The notes: a model not told the origin generated them from the letters alone. Shown: positions 52,868 to 63,960, counted from the stretch's first letter. The stretch: DNA of 64,000 nucleotides from Locusta migratoria (GCA_026315105.1 CM048745.1:742819006-742883005); one strand, 5' to 3'. Numbers and translations are program-made.

Positions 52868-53160
52868 GAGCGAGATTGCGCAGTGGTTGGCACAGGGGAC
52901 TCGCTTTGGAAAAAAAGCATAAAGATCACAAAGACAAGATAAGAGAAATTAGGTCTAGTACAGAGACGCATAGACATTCTTTGTCCCTCTTGATATTTGG
53001 GAGTAGAATAGGAAAAGAAATGTCTATTAGTGGTACAGTATATCCTGCGCCACGCATCTTACGGTGGATTGCAGAGTATATATGTAGATGTAGAAGCGGT
53101 TTAAACTCGCCTCCGGCCAGCCATAGGTCTGTTTGGGTTTCCTACGATTTCTCTAATTCG
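52868..53160 (+). mobile_element. SINE family D, split by a CR1-like 3' end
   Basis: Head GAGATTGCGCAGTGGTTGGC ACAGG (52868-52915), then a 176-bp insertion, then the B-box region GGTTTAAACTCGCCTCCGGC and GGGTTTCCTACGATTTCTC (53092-53160) continuing the family. 3' part missing. Confidence 0.75.
52916..53091 (+). mobile_element. CR1-like LINE 3' fragment nested in SINE D
   Basis: Contains AGTACAGAGACGCATAGACA, GGTACAGTATATCCTGCGCC, and ends GCAGAGTATATATGTAGATG TAG, the family's microsatellite-like tail. It splits SINE D, so it is the younger element. Heavy 5' truncation. Confidence 0.75.
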
Positions 53161-53171
53161 CCCCACGAAAA

Positions 53172-54124
53172 TTCTTAGTTGTTATGGTCTTCAGTCCGGA
53201 GACTGGTTTGATGCAGCTCTCCACCCTACTCTATCCTGAGCAAGCTTTTTCATCTCCGCATAAGAACGGCAACCCACATCCACTTGAATCTGCTTACTAT
53301 ACGCGTCTCTTGGTCTCCCTCTGCGATTTTTACCCCACACACTTCCCTCCAATGCTAAATTTACGATTCCCCGATGTCTAAGAATGTGTCCTACCAAGCG
53401 ATCCCTTCTTTTAGTCAGGGTATGCCAAAAATTCCTTTTCTCACCAATTCTATTCAGTACCTCTTCATTAGTTATGCGATCTACCCACCTAATCTTCAAC
53501 ATTCTTCTGTAGCACCACATTTCAAAAGCCTCTATTCTCTTCCTGTCCGCACTGCTTATCGTCCATGTTTCACTCCCGTACAAGGCAACACTCCACACAA
53601 ATGCCTTCAGAAAAGACTTCCTTACCCTTAAATTAATATTCGAAGTTAGCAAATTTCTCTTTTTCAAAAATTCTTTTCTTCCCATTGCCATTCTGCATTT
53701 TATATCCTCTGTACTGCGACCATCGCATGTTATTTTACTACCCAAGTAACAAAACTCATCTACCACCTTCATTGTTTCCTTACCTAATCTAATTCCTTCA
53801 GCATCGCCCGACTTTCTAAGACCGCATTCCATTATTTTTGTTTTGCTCTTGTTAATGTTCATTTTGTACGCTCTCTTCAACACCCTGTCCATTCCATTCA
53901 ACTGCTCTTCCAGGTCCTTCGCTGTCTCTGACAGAATTACAATGTCATCAGCAAAACGCAATGTTTTTATTTCTTCCCCCTGAACTTTAATCCCTATTCC
54001 AAATTCTTCCTTACTTTCCTTCACCGCCTGCTCGATGTACAAATTGAATAACATTGGAGAAAGGCTACAACCCTGTCTTACTCCCTTCCCAACTGATGCT
54101 TCCCTTTCATGCCCTTCGAGTCTA
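53172..54124 (-). mobile_element. RTE-like LINE copy P, open to its 3' end
   Basis: 5'-truncated inside the RT at about 54124, after which the sequence departs from the family. It is very close to copy C over the shared 950 bp but keeps the open frame. The 3' tail is very short (CCATAACAAC). No clear TSD. Confidence 0.92.
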
Positions 54125-54150
54125 GATATGGTTAAAATAACAGTCTGCAT
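53191..54150 (-). pseudogene. Open RT C-terminal ORF of LINE copy P
   Basis: 319 codons without a stop. The first nine or so residues come from flanking DNA read through the junction, so the methionine is accidental. The LINE part has RQGCSLSP (25-32), the catalytic FADD (66-69), KMNINKSKTKIMECG, GSKITCDGRSTEDIK, ALYGSETWTISSADRKRIE and RRGRPRDAYSKQIQ to the natural stop after SNQSPD. The fingers and block A are missing, so no active RT can be made. It is the least decayed coding sequence in the window. Confidence 0.9.
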
Positions 54151-54371
54151 CGCGAAAAACTGTTATTTATTATTGAGCTGATTGGACTTATGTAATGGTC
54201 ATTTTCAGAGTGCCCTCTCCATATGGCTGGTGGTGGCGGCTACCTGGCTGCACTGGCAGTGTATCGTTATTTGCGATCTACGCTGTTATTATTAACAAGT
54301 AAATTTCACCTCTAAGTTGTCCAAATTGATAAAAGTGGGGATTGTTTCTTTCTAGGGGCACAGCCGATATC
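54125..54371. other. Spacer
   Basis: No recognised feature. Confidence 0.5.
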
Positions 54372-55820
54372 CTTCTCCAAAGTCACAATAGATTAGAAAA
54401 GCTGATAGAAGCCGACCTCGGGGAAGATCAGTTTAGGTTCAGGATAAATGTAGGAACACGGGAAGCAATACTCACTTTACGGCTTATCCTAGAAAATAGA
54501 TTACGAAAAGGCAAACCTACATTTCTAGCTTTTTTAGCCGGCCGCGGTGGCCGAGGTGACTGAGGCGCTCCAGTCACGGTCAGCACGGCCACTACGGTCG
54601 GGGGTTCGAATCCCCCCTCGGGCATGGATATTTGTGCCGTCCTAGTTCGTAAGTAGTTCATAAGTAGTTTGTAAGTTTAGGGACTGATGACCCCGTAGTT
54701 AAGTCCCATAAGCTTAACAAACATTTGAACATTTTTTTTATAGCTTTTGTAGATTTGGAGAAGGCTTTTGACACTGTTGATTGGAATAAACTCTTTCAAT
54801 TTCTGAAGCAGGAGTAAAATATAAGGAGCCTAAGGTTATTTACAACTTGTACAAAAACCAGACAGCGGTTGTCAGAGTTGAAGGGCATGAAAGGGATGCA
54901 GTGGTTAGGAAGGGAGTAAGACAGAGTTGTAGCCTTTCTCCAATGTTATTCAATTTGTACACTGAGCAAGCTATAAAGGAAACCATGAGAAATTTGGAGA
55001 AGGAATTAAAGTTCAGGGTGAAGAATTAAAAACATTGCGTTTTGCCGACGACATAGTAATTCTGTCAGGTACAGCAAAGGACGTGGAAGAGCAATTGAAC
55101 GGAGTGGACAGTGTGCTGAAAGGTGCATATAAGATGAACATTAACAAGAGCAAAACTAAGGTAATGGAGTGCAGTGTAAGAAAATCAGGTGATGCTGAAG
55201 GAATTAGATTGGGAAACGAAGCAATAAAGGAGGTAGATGAGATTTGTTACTCGGGTAGTAAAATAACAAATGATGGTCGCAGTACGTATGTTATAAAATG
55301 CAGAATGGTAACTGGTGGAAAAGCGTTCTCGAAAAAGAAAAAAATGTTAACATCGAATATTAATTTAAGTCTAAGGAAGTCCTTTCAGAAGGCATTTGTG
55401 TGGAGTGTTGCCTTGTATGGGAGTGAAACATGGACGATAAACAGTGCGGACCGGAAGAGGATTGAGGCTTTTGAAATGTGGTGCTACAGAAGTATGTTGA
55501 AGACCAGGTGGGTGGATCGCGTAACTAATGACGAGGTACTGAACAGAATTGGGGAGAAAAGGAATTTTTGACATACCTTGACTAAAAGAAGGGATAGATT
55601 GGTAGGACACACTTTTAGACATCAAGGAATTGTGAATTTAGCGTTGGAGGGAAGAGTGTGGGGTAAAAACCGCAGAGGAAGACCAAGAGATGGATACAGT
55701 AAGCAGATTCAGACAGATGTAGGTTGCCGTTCTTATGTGGAGATGAAGAGGCTTGCTCAGGATAGGGTATTTTGGAGAGCTACATCAAACCAGTCTCCGG
55801 AATGAAGACCACAACAACAG
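54372..55820 (+). mobile_element. RTE-like LINE copy Q, split by a SINE A
   Basis: Part 1 (54372-54533) covers LEKLIEADLGEDQFRFRINV to GKPTFLAF. Part 2 (54749-55820) continues FVDLEKAFDTVDW, RQSCSLSP, FADD (about 55045), then KITNDGRSTYVIK, ALYGSETWTINSADRKRIE and RRGRPRDGYSKQIQ, and the ACCACAACAAC tail. Frameshifts lie near 54815, 54990 and 55570 (TGA at FDIP). Otherwise well preserved. Confidence 0.93.
54534..54740 (+). mobile_element. SINE family A in LINE copy Q, with TSD
   Basis: Complete plus-strand copy, head GCCGGCCGCGGTGGCCGAG, B box, tail GGGAC...GTCCC, end TTTTTTTTA. Direct repeats TAGCTTTT (54526-54533 and 54741-54748) from the LINE. Confidence 0.95.
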
Positions 55821-55834
55821 TCACCAAAAGCTAT

Positions 55835-55895
55835 CTGAACTTGTGCTCCGAATCTAATGACCATGCTGTCGACGGAATGTTAATCCCTAAACTTA
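55835..55895 (+). mobile_element. SINE family D, 3' fragment
   Basis: GAACTTGTGCTCCGAATCTAA, CTGTCGACGGAATGTTAATC match the 3' part of the 38256 copy. Head missing. Confidence 0.75.
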
Positions 55896-55904
55896 CTTTC
55901 CTTT

Positions 55905-56200
55905 CCCTCAGTACACGAGTTTTGGTCTTCCTCCACAGTGTTTACACCCAACACTTCCTCGTGATACTAAATTAACTCGATGCTAAATTGTGTCCTTAAA
56001 ATTTTAGTATACATAGCTCTGCATCCTGATTAGATTTACTACCTATTCATTGATTATTTGCTTTCCTCATATAATCTGAACCAGTATTTTGTAGGCCACA
56101 TTTCAGAAGTATCTTTCTCTTGGTGTCTGTCCTGTTAATTGCTCACGTTGCACTTACCTGTAATGTTTGCAGCACTCCTACTCACGATAGTGCAGGTCAA
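55905..56200 (-). mobile_element. Divergent RTE-like LINE fragment
   Basis: Similar, at clearly lower identity, to the 3' region of the main family: GGTCTTCCTCCACAGTG (compare GGTCTCCCTCTGCGATT), GTAGGCCACATTTCAGAAGT (compare GTAGCACCACATTTCAAAAG), CTTGGTGTCTGTCC. Either an older subfamily or a related element. Confidence 0.6.
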
Positions 56201-58229
56201 TAATACAATGAAGGTAACGGAAAATTACGTCTACCGTGCAGTTCCGACCACATCAAAATACTACTTCATAAAACTAACATAGTCTTAGTGTGCCACTCTG
56301 CGAGGATTTAAAATGACCGTGTGTATACTTAATAGATATGGTAAAAGATGTTCTCTTTCGTTTCCTCAGATATGTAGTATTCGGTAAATAAACAAAATAA
56401 AGTCAAAGGAATTGGATGTAACACTGTTTAAACTAAAAGTCAATTGTACTACTATGAAATTTTGGTGGTCGCCAGCCCAATAGGACATCAAAAAAATAGT
56501 TGTTGGTTACACTGAATGTAAAAAACCAGTCAAGCAAAAGAAAGAGTAAAAATTTTCAAACGGAAGCAGCTATAGCGGCACTCACTAGAGGTCATTAAAC
56601 TGAGCAACACACACATGAAACGCAACTGGCATCTAACTATAAGCAGACAAACTTCACAACAAACAGTACTCAGTATTGTTTAACTTTGAAGTGATTATAG
56701 TGACTAATCATTTATACTTGATGTAAATCAACTGTCAATCTAAATTAAAATTTACTTGCAGTGTCAGTGCTCTCAGAAAAAGTATTGAACTAAGATTGCT
56801 AAACTGACACAAAACCACTGCTCAAAAGTTTATAAAACAATTACATAATGCAGATAAGATCATAAATTGTTAGGCCTACGCTGTATCTATTTGTAATTGA
56901 TAAGAGAATTGAAACAATAGATAAGTGAAAATGGTCTGTTGCCAAAATCTACTAACTTTGTCTTTGAAACAGAGAAAATTTAATAGGGCACTAAATCTTA
57001 TTCAATCTGTAAGTTTGAAAATGATCCTACCATGCACAATGTTTTCTCTTTCTATTTCAAAATGTTTACACAAAATATACACTGAAATGATAAATATTGT
57101 ACTTACATGAGAACTTATTAACTAATTTTCATCAGATTCGCTTTGGTGTGGTTGTCTTTTTCAGTAAGCAAAACTCTGAATTTTAATTAAGTGCAGCTAA
57201 TCTTAAAGTTACTGTTCATGAAAAGAACCAAACTGCTCTGAATGTTAATGTCAAAAAGCATATTGCAATCAAAGTACCTTTTATTTTTATTTAAACTTGT
57301 ATGCCAATTAGGCAAGAACTAAATTAGCAAAACTAGTTAAGTTCTTACTTATAATTTGAATGCACTTTAAAATTTACTTGATTCACTATATTTAATTATT
57401 ACGCAAAATTCTGTCACTGAGCAGCAAAAAAAGTAACTAGTTCTGTCATGGCAAAATTTATGAAACCACACTGTTAAAAAATGTTCAGGTGATTCTCGGA
57501 AACTTCACTGTTTAAGGAGTAGGACCCTGCTCCAGGTTGTGATTTTGGAAAATAACCAGGTTAACATAAGGTAAAATTCATTCTGGTCATTATTAAAATT
57601 ATGCAACTCACACACATACGAGGTTCGTGGCTGTACAAGTAATAACAACTGTTTCCTACAAAACCTGTGAAGTGAGAGAAGAGTTTCCACGTTGCTTCCA
57701 CAATGCAGAAATGTTGATTCCGGCTACTAGTGGCAAAATACAATCTTCTTGGCGTCGCTATAAACAGCCGATTGCCACAAAATTACAACCAGTGGGGCGG
57801 CTGTAATATATATATTACATCCAAGGCATTTTAAAAGACTTCTTGGAGATGAAAGTTGCCTCTTTAGCCAATTTTGGAAACACAAAGCCAGCCTCAGCTC
57901 GCTATGTCCTCTCACACTGCTGGTCAAACTCGCACTCTCTCCTCCCTCTAGTCTTTGTACTGCAGCAACGCACCACTTGGCGCGCTTTTCTTTATAGTAC
58001 AGTCACACACCTTTTACATTTCGACATTTCTAAAACTTTCTTAAGCCAGAACTTCGCTACATTCCACAATTACAATATTTTAATACAAAATATTCATATG
58101 TTTCACAAAAATTGAAAAAAATTACAACACATTGATTTTCAGCACAGTTACCTATCGATAAATCGAAATTTGGAAAAAAATTACAGAATTACTTTTTTAT
58201 TTTTATTATTAGTATTTGAGATTTAAAGT
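56201..58229. other. AT-rich region, no recognised feature
   Basis: About 2 kb, mostly low-GC. Short frames only. A palindromic TAATATATATATTA lies at about 57805. Confidence 0.5.
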
Positions 58230-58786
58230 TTTTAAATTATGGTGTCACATGTTCTACAGCTACATCGGATACACCGCGTGTCACAATGTAGTGCTTGACG
58301 GAGGGTTTATCGAACACTTTCATGATATTTCTCATTCTCTAATAGCACGCGGGAAAAAATACACCCAAATCTTTCGCAAATAGACCTCGTCGCAACGAAT
58401 AATGCCTTTCTTTTAATGATTTCCACCCCAACTCGTGCATCATTCCTGTGACACTCTCTCCCCTATATCGCGAAAAACAAAAAGAGATGCCCTTCTCTGA
58501 ATCTTCTCTAAACCGTCCGTCAGTCCCATTTGGTGTGGATCCCACAATGCGCAGCAATGTTCCAAAATAGGACGCACAAGTGTAGTGTAGGCAGTTTCTA
58601 TAGTAGAGCTGTTGCAATGACACGTAGTCTTTGGTTCGCCGTTCCTATAATATGTTTAATGTCTTCTTTCCGGTGTAAGTTGTTCTGAATTGTTACTCCT
58701 AGGTATTTAGTAGAATTGACGGCCTGTAGATTGGATTGATTTATGGTGTTACTGAAATTTAACGGAGTTTCGTTTTGTTTTGTCAC

Positions 58787-59105
58787 GTTATAGGAGGGAA
58801 AGCGTCACGGGAATCAGTTGGAAATCATTAAAAGAAAGAAGTTATTCGTTGCGGCGAGATCTGTTTACGAGATTTCAATCATCGACTTTTACTTCTGAAT
58901 GTGAAAATATTTTGCTAGCACCCACCTACTTAGGGAGACATGACCATCCCAATAAAATAAGAGAAATCAGATCGAAACGATTTAGGTGTTCTTTCTTCCC
59001 GCGCGCTATTAGAGAATGGACCGGTAGAGAAAGGTTATGAAAGTAGTTAATGGACCCTCTGCCAGGCACTTAAATGTGGTTTGCAGAGTATCTATGTAGA
59101 TGTAG
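58787..59105 (+). mobile_element. CR1-like LINE copy J, nested in copy I, opposite strand
   Basis: Plus-strand 3' fragment with RRESVTGISWKSLKERSYSL, RRDLFTRFQSSTFTSECENI, LAPTYLGRHDHPNKIREIR and AIREWTGRE, then the 3' UTR to TATCTATGTAGATGTAG. Copy I continues immediately beyond it. It is little decayed compared with copy I. Confidence 0.85.
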
Positions 59106-59180
59106 TTCTTTTAGTGGTCATAAGGATGACCTTACATTTAACATTATTAAGGGTCAATTGCCAATTTTCGCACCATGCTT

Positions 59181-60457
59181 ATATATATAATTGCTGTTCG
59201 TTAGTCTCGCTAGAACACGAGAACGGCTGAACCGATTTGGCTAATTTTAGTCTTGAAATACACGTGTAAGTCCAAGGAAGGTTTACGCCGTGATAAAATA
59301 TGGAAAAGGTGTCCGGAAAAGAGGAAATTCTGGAAAAACTGAAACAGCTGTTTCCAGTGAGCTATCAATACCGTTCGTCCAATTGTGATAAAATTTTGTA
59401 CATTTCATGTTGAAGCAAGAGGAACGTTCGCACCAAATAAAAATTTGGAAAAGTCGCCTGGAAAGTAGCAAAATTTAGGAATAACCGAAAGCGATTTTTT
59501 GTTGAATAAAATGAATTGCCACATGGTTGTACGGCTTGACAGGACAAGGTTTGTATAAAATAAATTTTTTGGAAGTTTGTAAAATTTGAGAAAAACTGAA
59601 AATGGGTTTTTCAATGTGCTTTTGATTGAATTCGACACTATAACTTACTATTTGCATGACGGGTCTTGGAAACGTTTTCAGTAAAACAGATAGGGACAGT
59701 TGAAAGGAAAAGTCGCAAAATTCGAACCAAGTTATTTTTTCAATGTGTTTCTAAATGTACTCAACATTAAGTTGAGAACCGTTCATCCGATTGCGATGAA
59801 AGTTTGATCATTTGACGTTCAACGAAGGATGAACGTTCTTATGAACTAAAAATTTGGGAAAGTTACCCGGAAAATTTGAAAATAGAGCTTTTTTCAATGG
59901 TAAAAATAGAGCTTTTTTCAATGGGACATCTATGTGATTCGTCTGATTGCGATAAAACTTTGCGTATTTGACGTTCAAAGCAAGAGAGGCCTTCTTATTA
60001 AATAAAAATTTGGAAACGTTTCCCTGAAAATAGGAAAATTCAGAAAAAAATAGAAAGATATTTTTCTATGACATATCAATACCATTCATCTGACTGCGAT
60101 AAAATTTTCCACATTCGATTTCAAAGCGAGAGGAAAGCTTGAGTGAAGTAAAAGTTTGGAAGGCCAGAAATTAGGAAAATTTGGGGATAACTGAAAGAGC
60201 TATTTTATTTGGATATAAATATCATGGCAATAAAATATTTTATTAATTCAGTTGCATAGCTGGGTGACCTAAATATCTACACTATAATAATCAATATCAT
60301 TCGTATGATTGCGATAAACTTTTGCACATTCGACGTTCACCGAAACTTAGACAATCTGATGATGCCTTTATGAAGCTACTGGGTCTAAGTACATATGATT
60401 TAAATTAATATGGTTTATATTCAGAGGTAAGTGATACGAAGTTAACCGGGTCATCTA
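59181..60457. repeat. Decayed tandem array, ~150-bp units, nested in copy I
   Basis: Starts TTGCTGTTCGTTAGTCTCGC, AGAACGGCTGAACCGATTTG, a motif seen widely in insect repeats. Units near 59369, 59510, 59640, 59788, 59931, 60087 and 60290 repeat CATTCATCTGATTGCGATAA, TTTTGCACATTCGACGTTC, AGCAAGAGG and AAAAATTTGGAAA. It ends AACCGGGTCATCTAGT. Possibly a non-autonomous Helitron or similar; class unresolved. Confidence 0.65.
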
Positions 60458-60585
60458 GTCTTGCAGTTGCTTTTGATCTTCTGGTGACTTTACTAACCGA
60501 TAAATGAAAGCATCATCCACGAACAGTCTAAGAGAGCTACTCAGATTGTCTAATATATCGTTGGTACTCTGCACAAATAATTTCA

Positions 60586-61109
60586 GAGAATGTTTCGTAA
60601 CATTTAGGTTTTTATGCAGTGCTTCACAATTGCGAAATGTTTGTAGGCGTTGCATACGCAACCTAAACTCCTTACCCCCACTCCCGCTCCCCCTCTTTTT
60701 ATCTCCCCTCCCCCTTCCGCGTGCATCATTCCATCCCTCTTCCCTCTAGCAACCTCCTTCTCCAGATCTCTGGTTTCTCCCTCTCACCGTATCCCATACT
60801 CTTAACCCGACTCTTTGTTCTTGAGCATTGTTGATTTTTATTGTAACCTAACTGGCGACTCATTCACTTATAATAAATAGATAAATAAGTTACATCACAC
60901 ATGGCAGAAGAGAGACCTCTCCCGCTGCTTGACCAGTGAGGTTAATACCTTCAACGGCAGTGTTGGACAGAGGTTTAATCTTTGACCAGTATGATTACAA
61001 AGTTTTGGACGATTCATGCTCCCTAGTAGTATTCTAATCATAAGTCGATAAGCTACGAATACAACGTTCCTATTGAAACCGACTGTGAAGAGGAGAAAAA
61101 GCATAAATA
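60586..61109. other. Unassigned, with pyrimidine-rich stretch
   Basis: CT-rich DNA at 60660-60800 creates Pro/Leu/Ser-rich artefact frames. A 76-codon frame on the minus strand at 60895-61125 has no recognised domain. Confidence 0.45.
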
Positions 61110-61994
61110 CGAGGGTCGTTCTCAAAGTAAGTTCCGTTTCTATTTCTATCCAACGCTACGATCGCAGGAGCTGAAAGTACACCATTTTCAGATCATTGCT
61201 GCCGGCGTGTGCTTTGTTGTGCTTCTTTATAATGTCAGCCATAACTGAAAATTTAATACTGTCCATAATTAATGGATTGGGACACAGTTGATTAGATTTT
61301 GTAGATGGATGGAAATACCAACAGCTGTATAGAAATTCTTCATTTAATTTTGCGCGACCGGTTTCGGTGCTTCAATTACACCTTCTTCAGGCCCCCGTTG
61401 TCCAACTGTCGTTAATCGCACATTTGAAAAGAGTAGCCGTTAATACGGGTAGCTGTAAATTTCTTCGGCTATTCATGTCACAATCTCAACGACGTGTGAT
61501 AGAAAATCCCGCCGCATGTGAAATTAGGTCTGTGATTTGTTTTCTAAATGCAAACAAAGTTAAACTAAAGAAAATTCATCGGTAAATCTGCGAAGTTTAC
61601 GCACAAAATGCTACGAGTTATTCAATGGTTGGAAGATGGATCTGACTGTTCAATGAAAGGCGTGATCAAGTGCATTGTGAAGAACGAAGTGGACGCCCGT
61701 CTGTGGTTACTGATTAACTGGTTCACACAATTGAAGAGAAGATTAACCACAACCGTAAGTTTACACGTAGTGCCCATGCTATGGTCAACGATGATGATAC
61801 ACAGGAGGCAACCTTCTACGAAGAAGGTATACAAAAACTTGTGCAACGCTATGACAAGTGCCTACAAATTTTCGGAAGCTATGTAGAAAAAGTATTTTAA
61901 CAGTTTTAGATTTCTGTACAATAAATATTTTTTCTGTGTCTGTATACGTTTGTTTTATATAACCAAATGGAACTTACTTTGTAGACATACCTCG
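61110..61994 (+). mobile_element. Internally deleted mariner with matching TIRs
   Basis: Left TIR CGAGGGTCGTTCTCAAAGTA (61110) and right TIR CGAGGTATGTCTACAAAGTA (read from 61994) match over about 30 bp, including AAAGTAAGTTCC, with TA at both outer edges (61108-61109 and 61995-61996). Coding remnants: N-terminal HTH (RSVICFLNANKVKLKKIHR, about 61535; then SGRPSVVTD) and C-terminal end (ATFYEEGIQKLVQRYDKCLQ, about 61808-61870). The catalytic DDE core is absent: an internal deletion. A hammerhead-like sequence lies in the 5' part. Confidence 0.88.
61352..61396 (-). ncRNA. Hammerhead-ribozyme-like motif
   Basis: On the minus strand: GGGGC, CTGAAGA, A, stem II GGTG/CACC around TAATTGAAG, GAAA, then ACCGGT as self-complementary stem III, C17, and GCGC. 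Core positions CUGANGA, GAAA and UC are all intact. Stem I is short (2 bp visible) and one unpaired A precedes stem II. It sits inside the mariner 5' region, perhaps as a nested Penelope-type fragment (about 61260-61440). Confidence 0.5.
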
Positions 61995-61996
61995 TA

Positions 61997-62600
61997 TCTA
62001 AACAATTTTTATGTGTAGAAAATGGGCCTATGTCTTACCGTCGGTTTCCGTCTCCGCTAGGAGCGCTATTGTTGCTCCAAGTGTCAGACAGTAACAACTT
62101 TCATAGCAGTTAGTGTAGCGACGACATACATTGCTGGTCATCCAAATGAAATCCCAAGACGGACCGAAGATATCACAGCCAGATTTATTTGGGAGATAAA
62201 AGTGAGAGAGCTGATGACTTCAGCATTGAGTGTTGCCACAATTGCTGCGTACAACCGCGGCTATGCGCCTCAGAAATGAATCAGAGAGGCTCTTTGATGT
62301 GTTATCGGGGTACAGCAGTCCATGTTACTTCCACATGTTGCCACAGTTGAACTGGTCTAGCATCGATTGGTGCAATCAGACAGACAAAGAAGAATCTTGA
62401 ACACTCAGCAACACGCGTGGCTACGCATTATTCCGCTGTAACGTGGCCGTCGGCAAGGTACGAAAGGACAATAGGCTCCACCACTTCAGAGATATAACTT
62501 TGGCTGGTCAGTGATCCGGCAATGTGCACTACACAGCTCAAAACAATCAGGAGATCACGCGAGATGTTATACACAATGTACATAAGGTAAAGTATTTAAT
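61997..62600. other. Unassigned spacer
   Basis: Possibly transposon-derived (62240-62400 resembles untranslated transposon sequence) but not assigned. Confidence 0.35.
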
Positions 62601-62679
62601 TGAAATATTGGCTACACATGCAATTTGTGTGTGACACAGTACGACATCTAGCAGTCTCAACTCTTCACTTGACGTTTAC

Positions 62680-62883
62680 AAAAAAAAGTTCAAATGTTTG
62701 TAAATCTATCGGACCAAACTGCGTGGTCATCAGCCCGTAGCTCACAAACTACTTAAACCTAGGTAAACTAACCTAAGGACAAACACACACACCCATGCCC
62801 CAGGGAGGACTCGAACCTCCACGGCGAGCAACCGTGCGCTCCGCAGCGAAGTGCTTTAGACCGCTCAGCTACTCCACCGCGGC
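62680..62883 (-). mobile_element. SINE family B in the Tc1-like element, with TSD
   Basis: Complete minus-strand copy (head GCCGCGGTGGAGTAGCTGAG, B box GGTTCGAGTCC, tail CGGGCTGATGACCACGCAG...GTCCG). Direct repeats GACGTTTAC (62671-62679) and GACATTTAC (62884-62892) differ at one base. Confidence 0.93.
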
Positions 62884-62892
62884 GACATTTAC

Positions 62893-63960
62893 ATGGCCTT
62901 TCCTTGGAGCGAGGCACCATTGGGATACCATAAAAGTAAAAAATTCATTCTCGTTGCCCTCTGATATGGTGTGTGTGCACCGCGGATGGCCACTATTGTT
63001 GCACACCTGCGTGGCATGTACAGTATGAGGTTATGAATCAGCACTTGAGGTATAATTGCCTATTCTTCCATGAATGCAATACCCAGCTCTGGAATCGTGG
63101 GAGGTGCTGGTCTTGCTGCAACGCGTCTGCCAAGTGCATCCCAGACATGCTCAATCGGGTGCGAGTGAACCAGGTGGCCACTTCATTCGTTCAATTCACT
63201 CAGCTTCAAGCGTGTCCACCAGCGCAGCTCTGTGGGGACCAGTCCATCCACCTCCTATGGCACCGGCGTAGGGCACAACAAAAGATCGAAGGACCTCGTC
63301 TCTCTACCTCTGAGCAGCCAGTGCACCATTCAGAACGACATGGATTTTCGTACGTCCGCCAACACTGACTCCGTCCCACACCATTCGTCCAACACCATGA
63401 TATGGTCATTGTATCCTGCACATAAGCAGGACTGTTCCTAGTCTCAAGTTCTCTGCAGATGAGGGTAGAACGATTGTCCGATTCATCTGTGAACAGAACC
63501 CAGCCGCATTTGTTTGGACTCCAACCTGATGTTTCTCCGCCCAGTTTCTGCGGGCTAAATTGTGTCATGGTTTTAATGGGAAACATACGCCTTGGTCCAC
63601 AGGGGCCAAAGGCGATTTCGGACAGTTTGTGTTAACATTGTACTGTTGCTGCCTGGAGGGTGCCTCCTGCATCAACGGGGTGTCAATCGGAGTAATGGTC
63701 ATCTCTTTCTGATGTTACCTGTGGAACATCGTGCCCTTCTTTTAACGGTTCCTGTTTTCTGAAATCGCGTCCAGGTCCTGGAAATTAGAGTTTGTGACAC
63801 TGTAATAGCCTCTGTAATAGCCTCTGTATACGCCCCGCTTCAAACCTTCCTATGACCCTCCATGACATAGCTTCGGGTAAGTCACGTTGTTTTGCATTAC
63901 CTGGTAGTGTAATCCGTTTGGTATAGTAAACACAAGTCAACACCATACCCCTTTGCATCA
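62893..63960 (-). pseudogene. Tc1-like transposase pseudogene
   Basis: Minus-strand order: HTH region MSWRVIGRFEAGRIQ (about 63870), a short tandem duplication near 63810-63830, linker, VLFTDES (first catalytic Asp, about 63470-63490), ETRNSPAYVQDTMT (about 63400), the motif LDEWCGTESVLADVRK region (about 63360), HVWDALGRRVAARPAPPTIP (about 63140-63090; third-residue region follows the NPIEH-type motif) and MPRRCATIVAIRG (about 63010). Frames shift repeatedly and a stop follows FMEE. It would have cut and pasted DNA at TA sites; now dead. Confidence 0.85.

Larger units (their letters stand above)
58230..60585 (-). mobile_element. CR1-like LINE copy I, interrupted twice
   Basis: Three segments of one element by alignment with copy H: 58230-58786 (C-terminal half, STKYLGVTIQNNLHRKEDIK, RLRV, end block), 59106-59180 (TAAGGGTCAATTGCCAATTTT), and 60458-60585 (SSSLRLFVDDAFIYRLV, where the catalytic FADD reads FVDD). 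Between them lie CR1 copy J and the ~150-bp tandem repeat. 3' tail near 58245 (CTACAGCTACAT). Confidence 0.8.
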
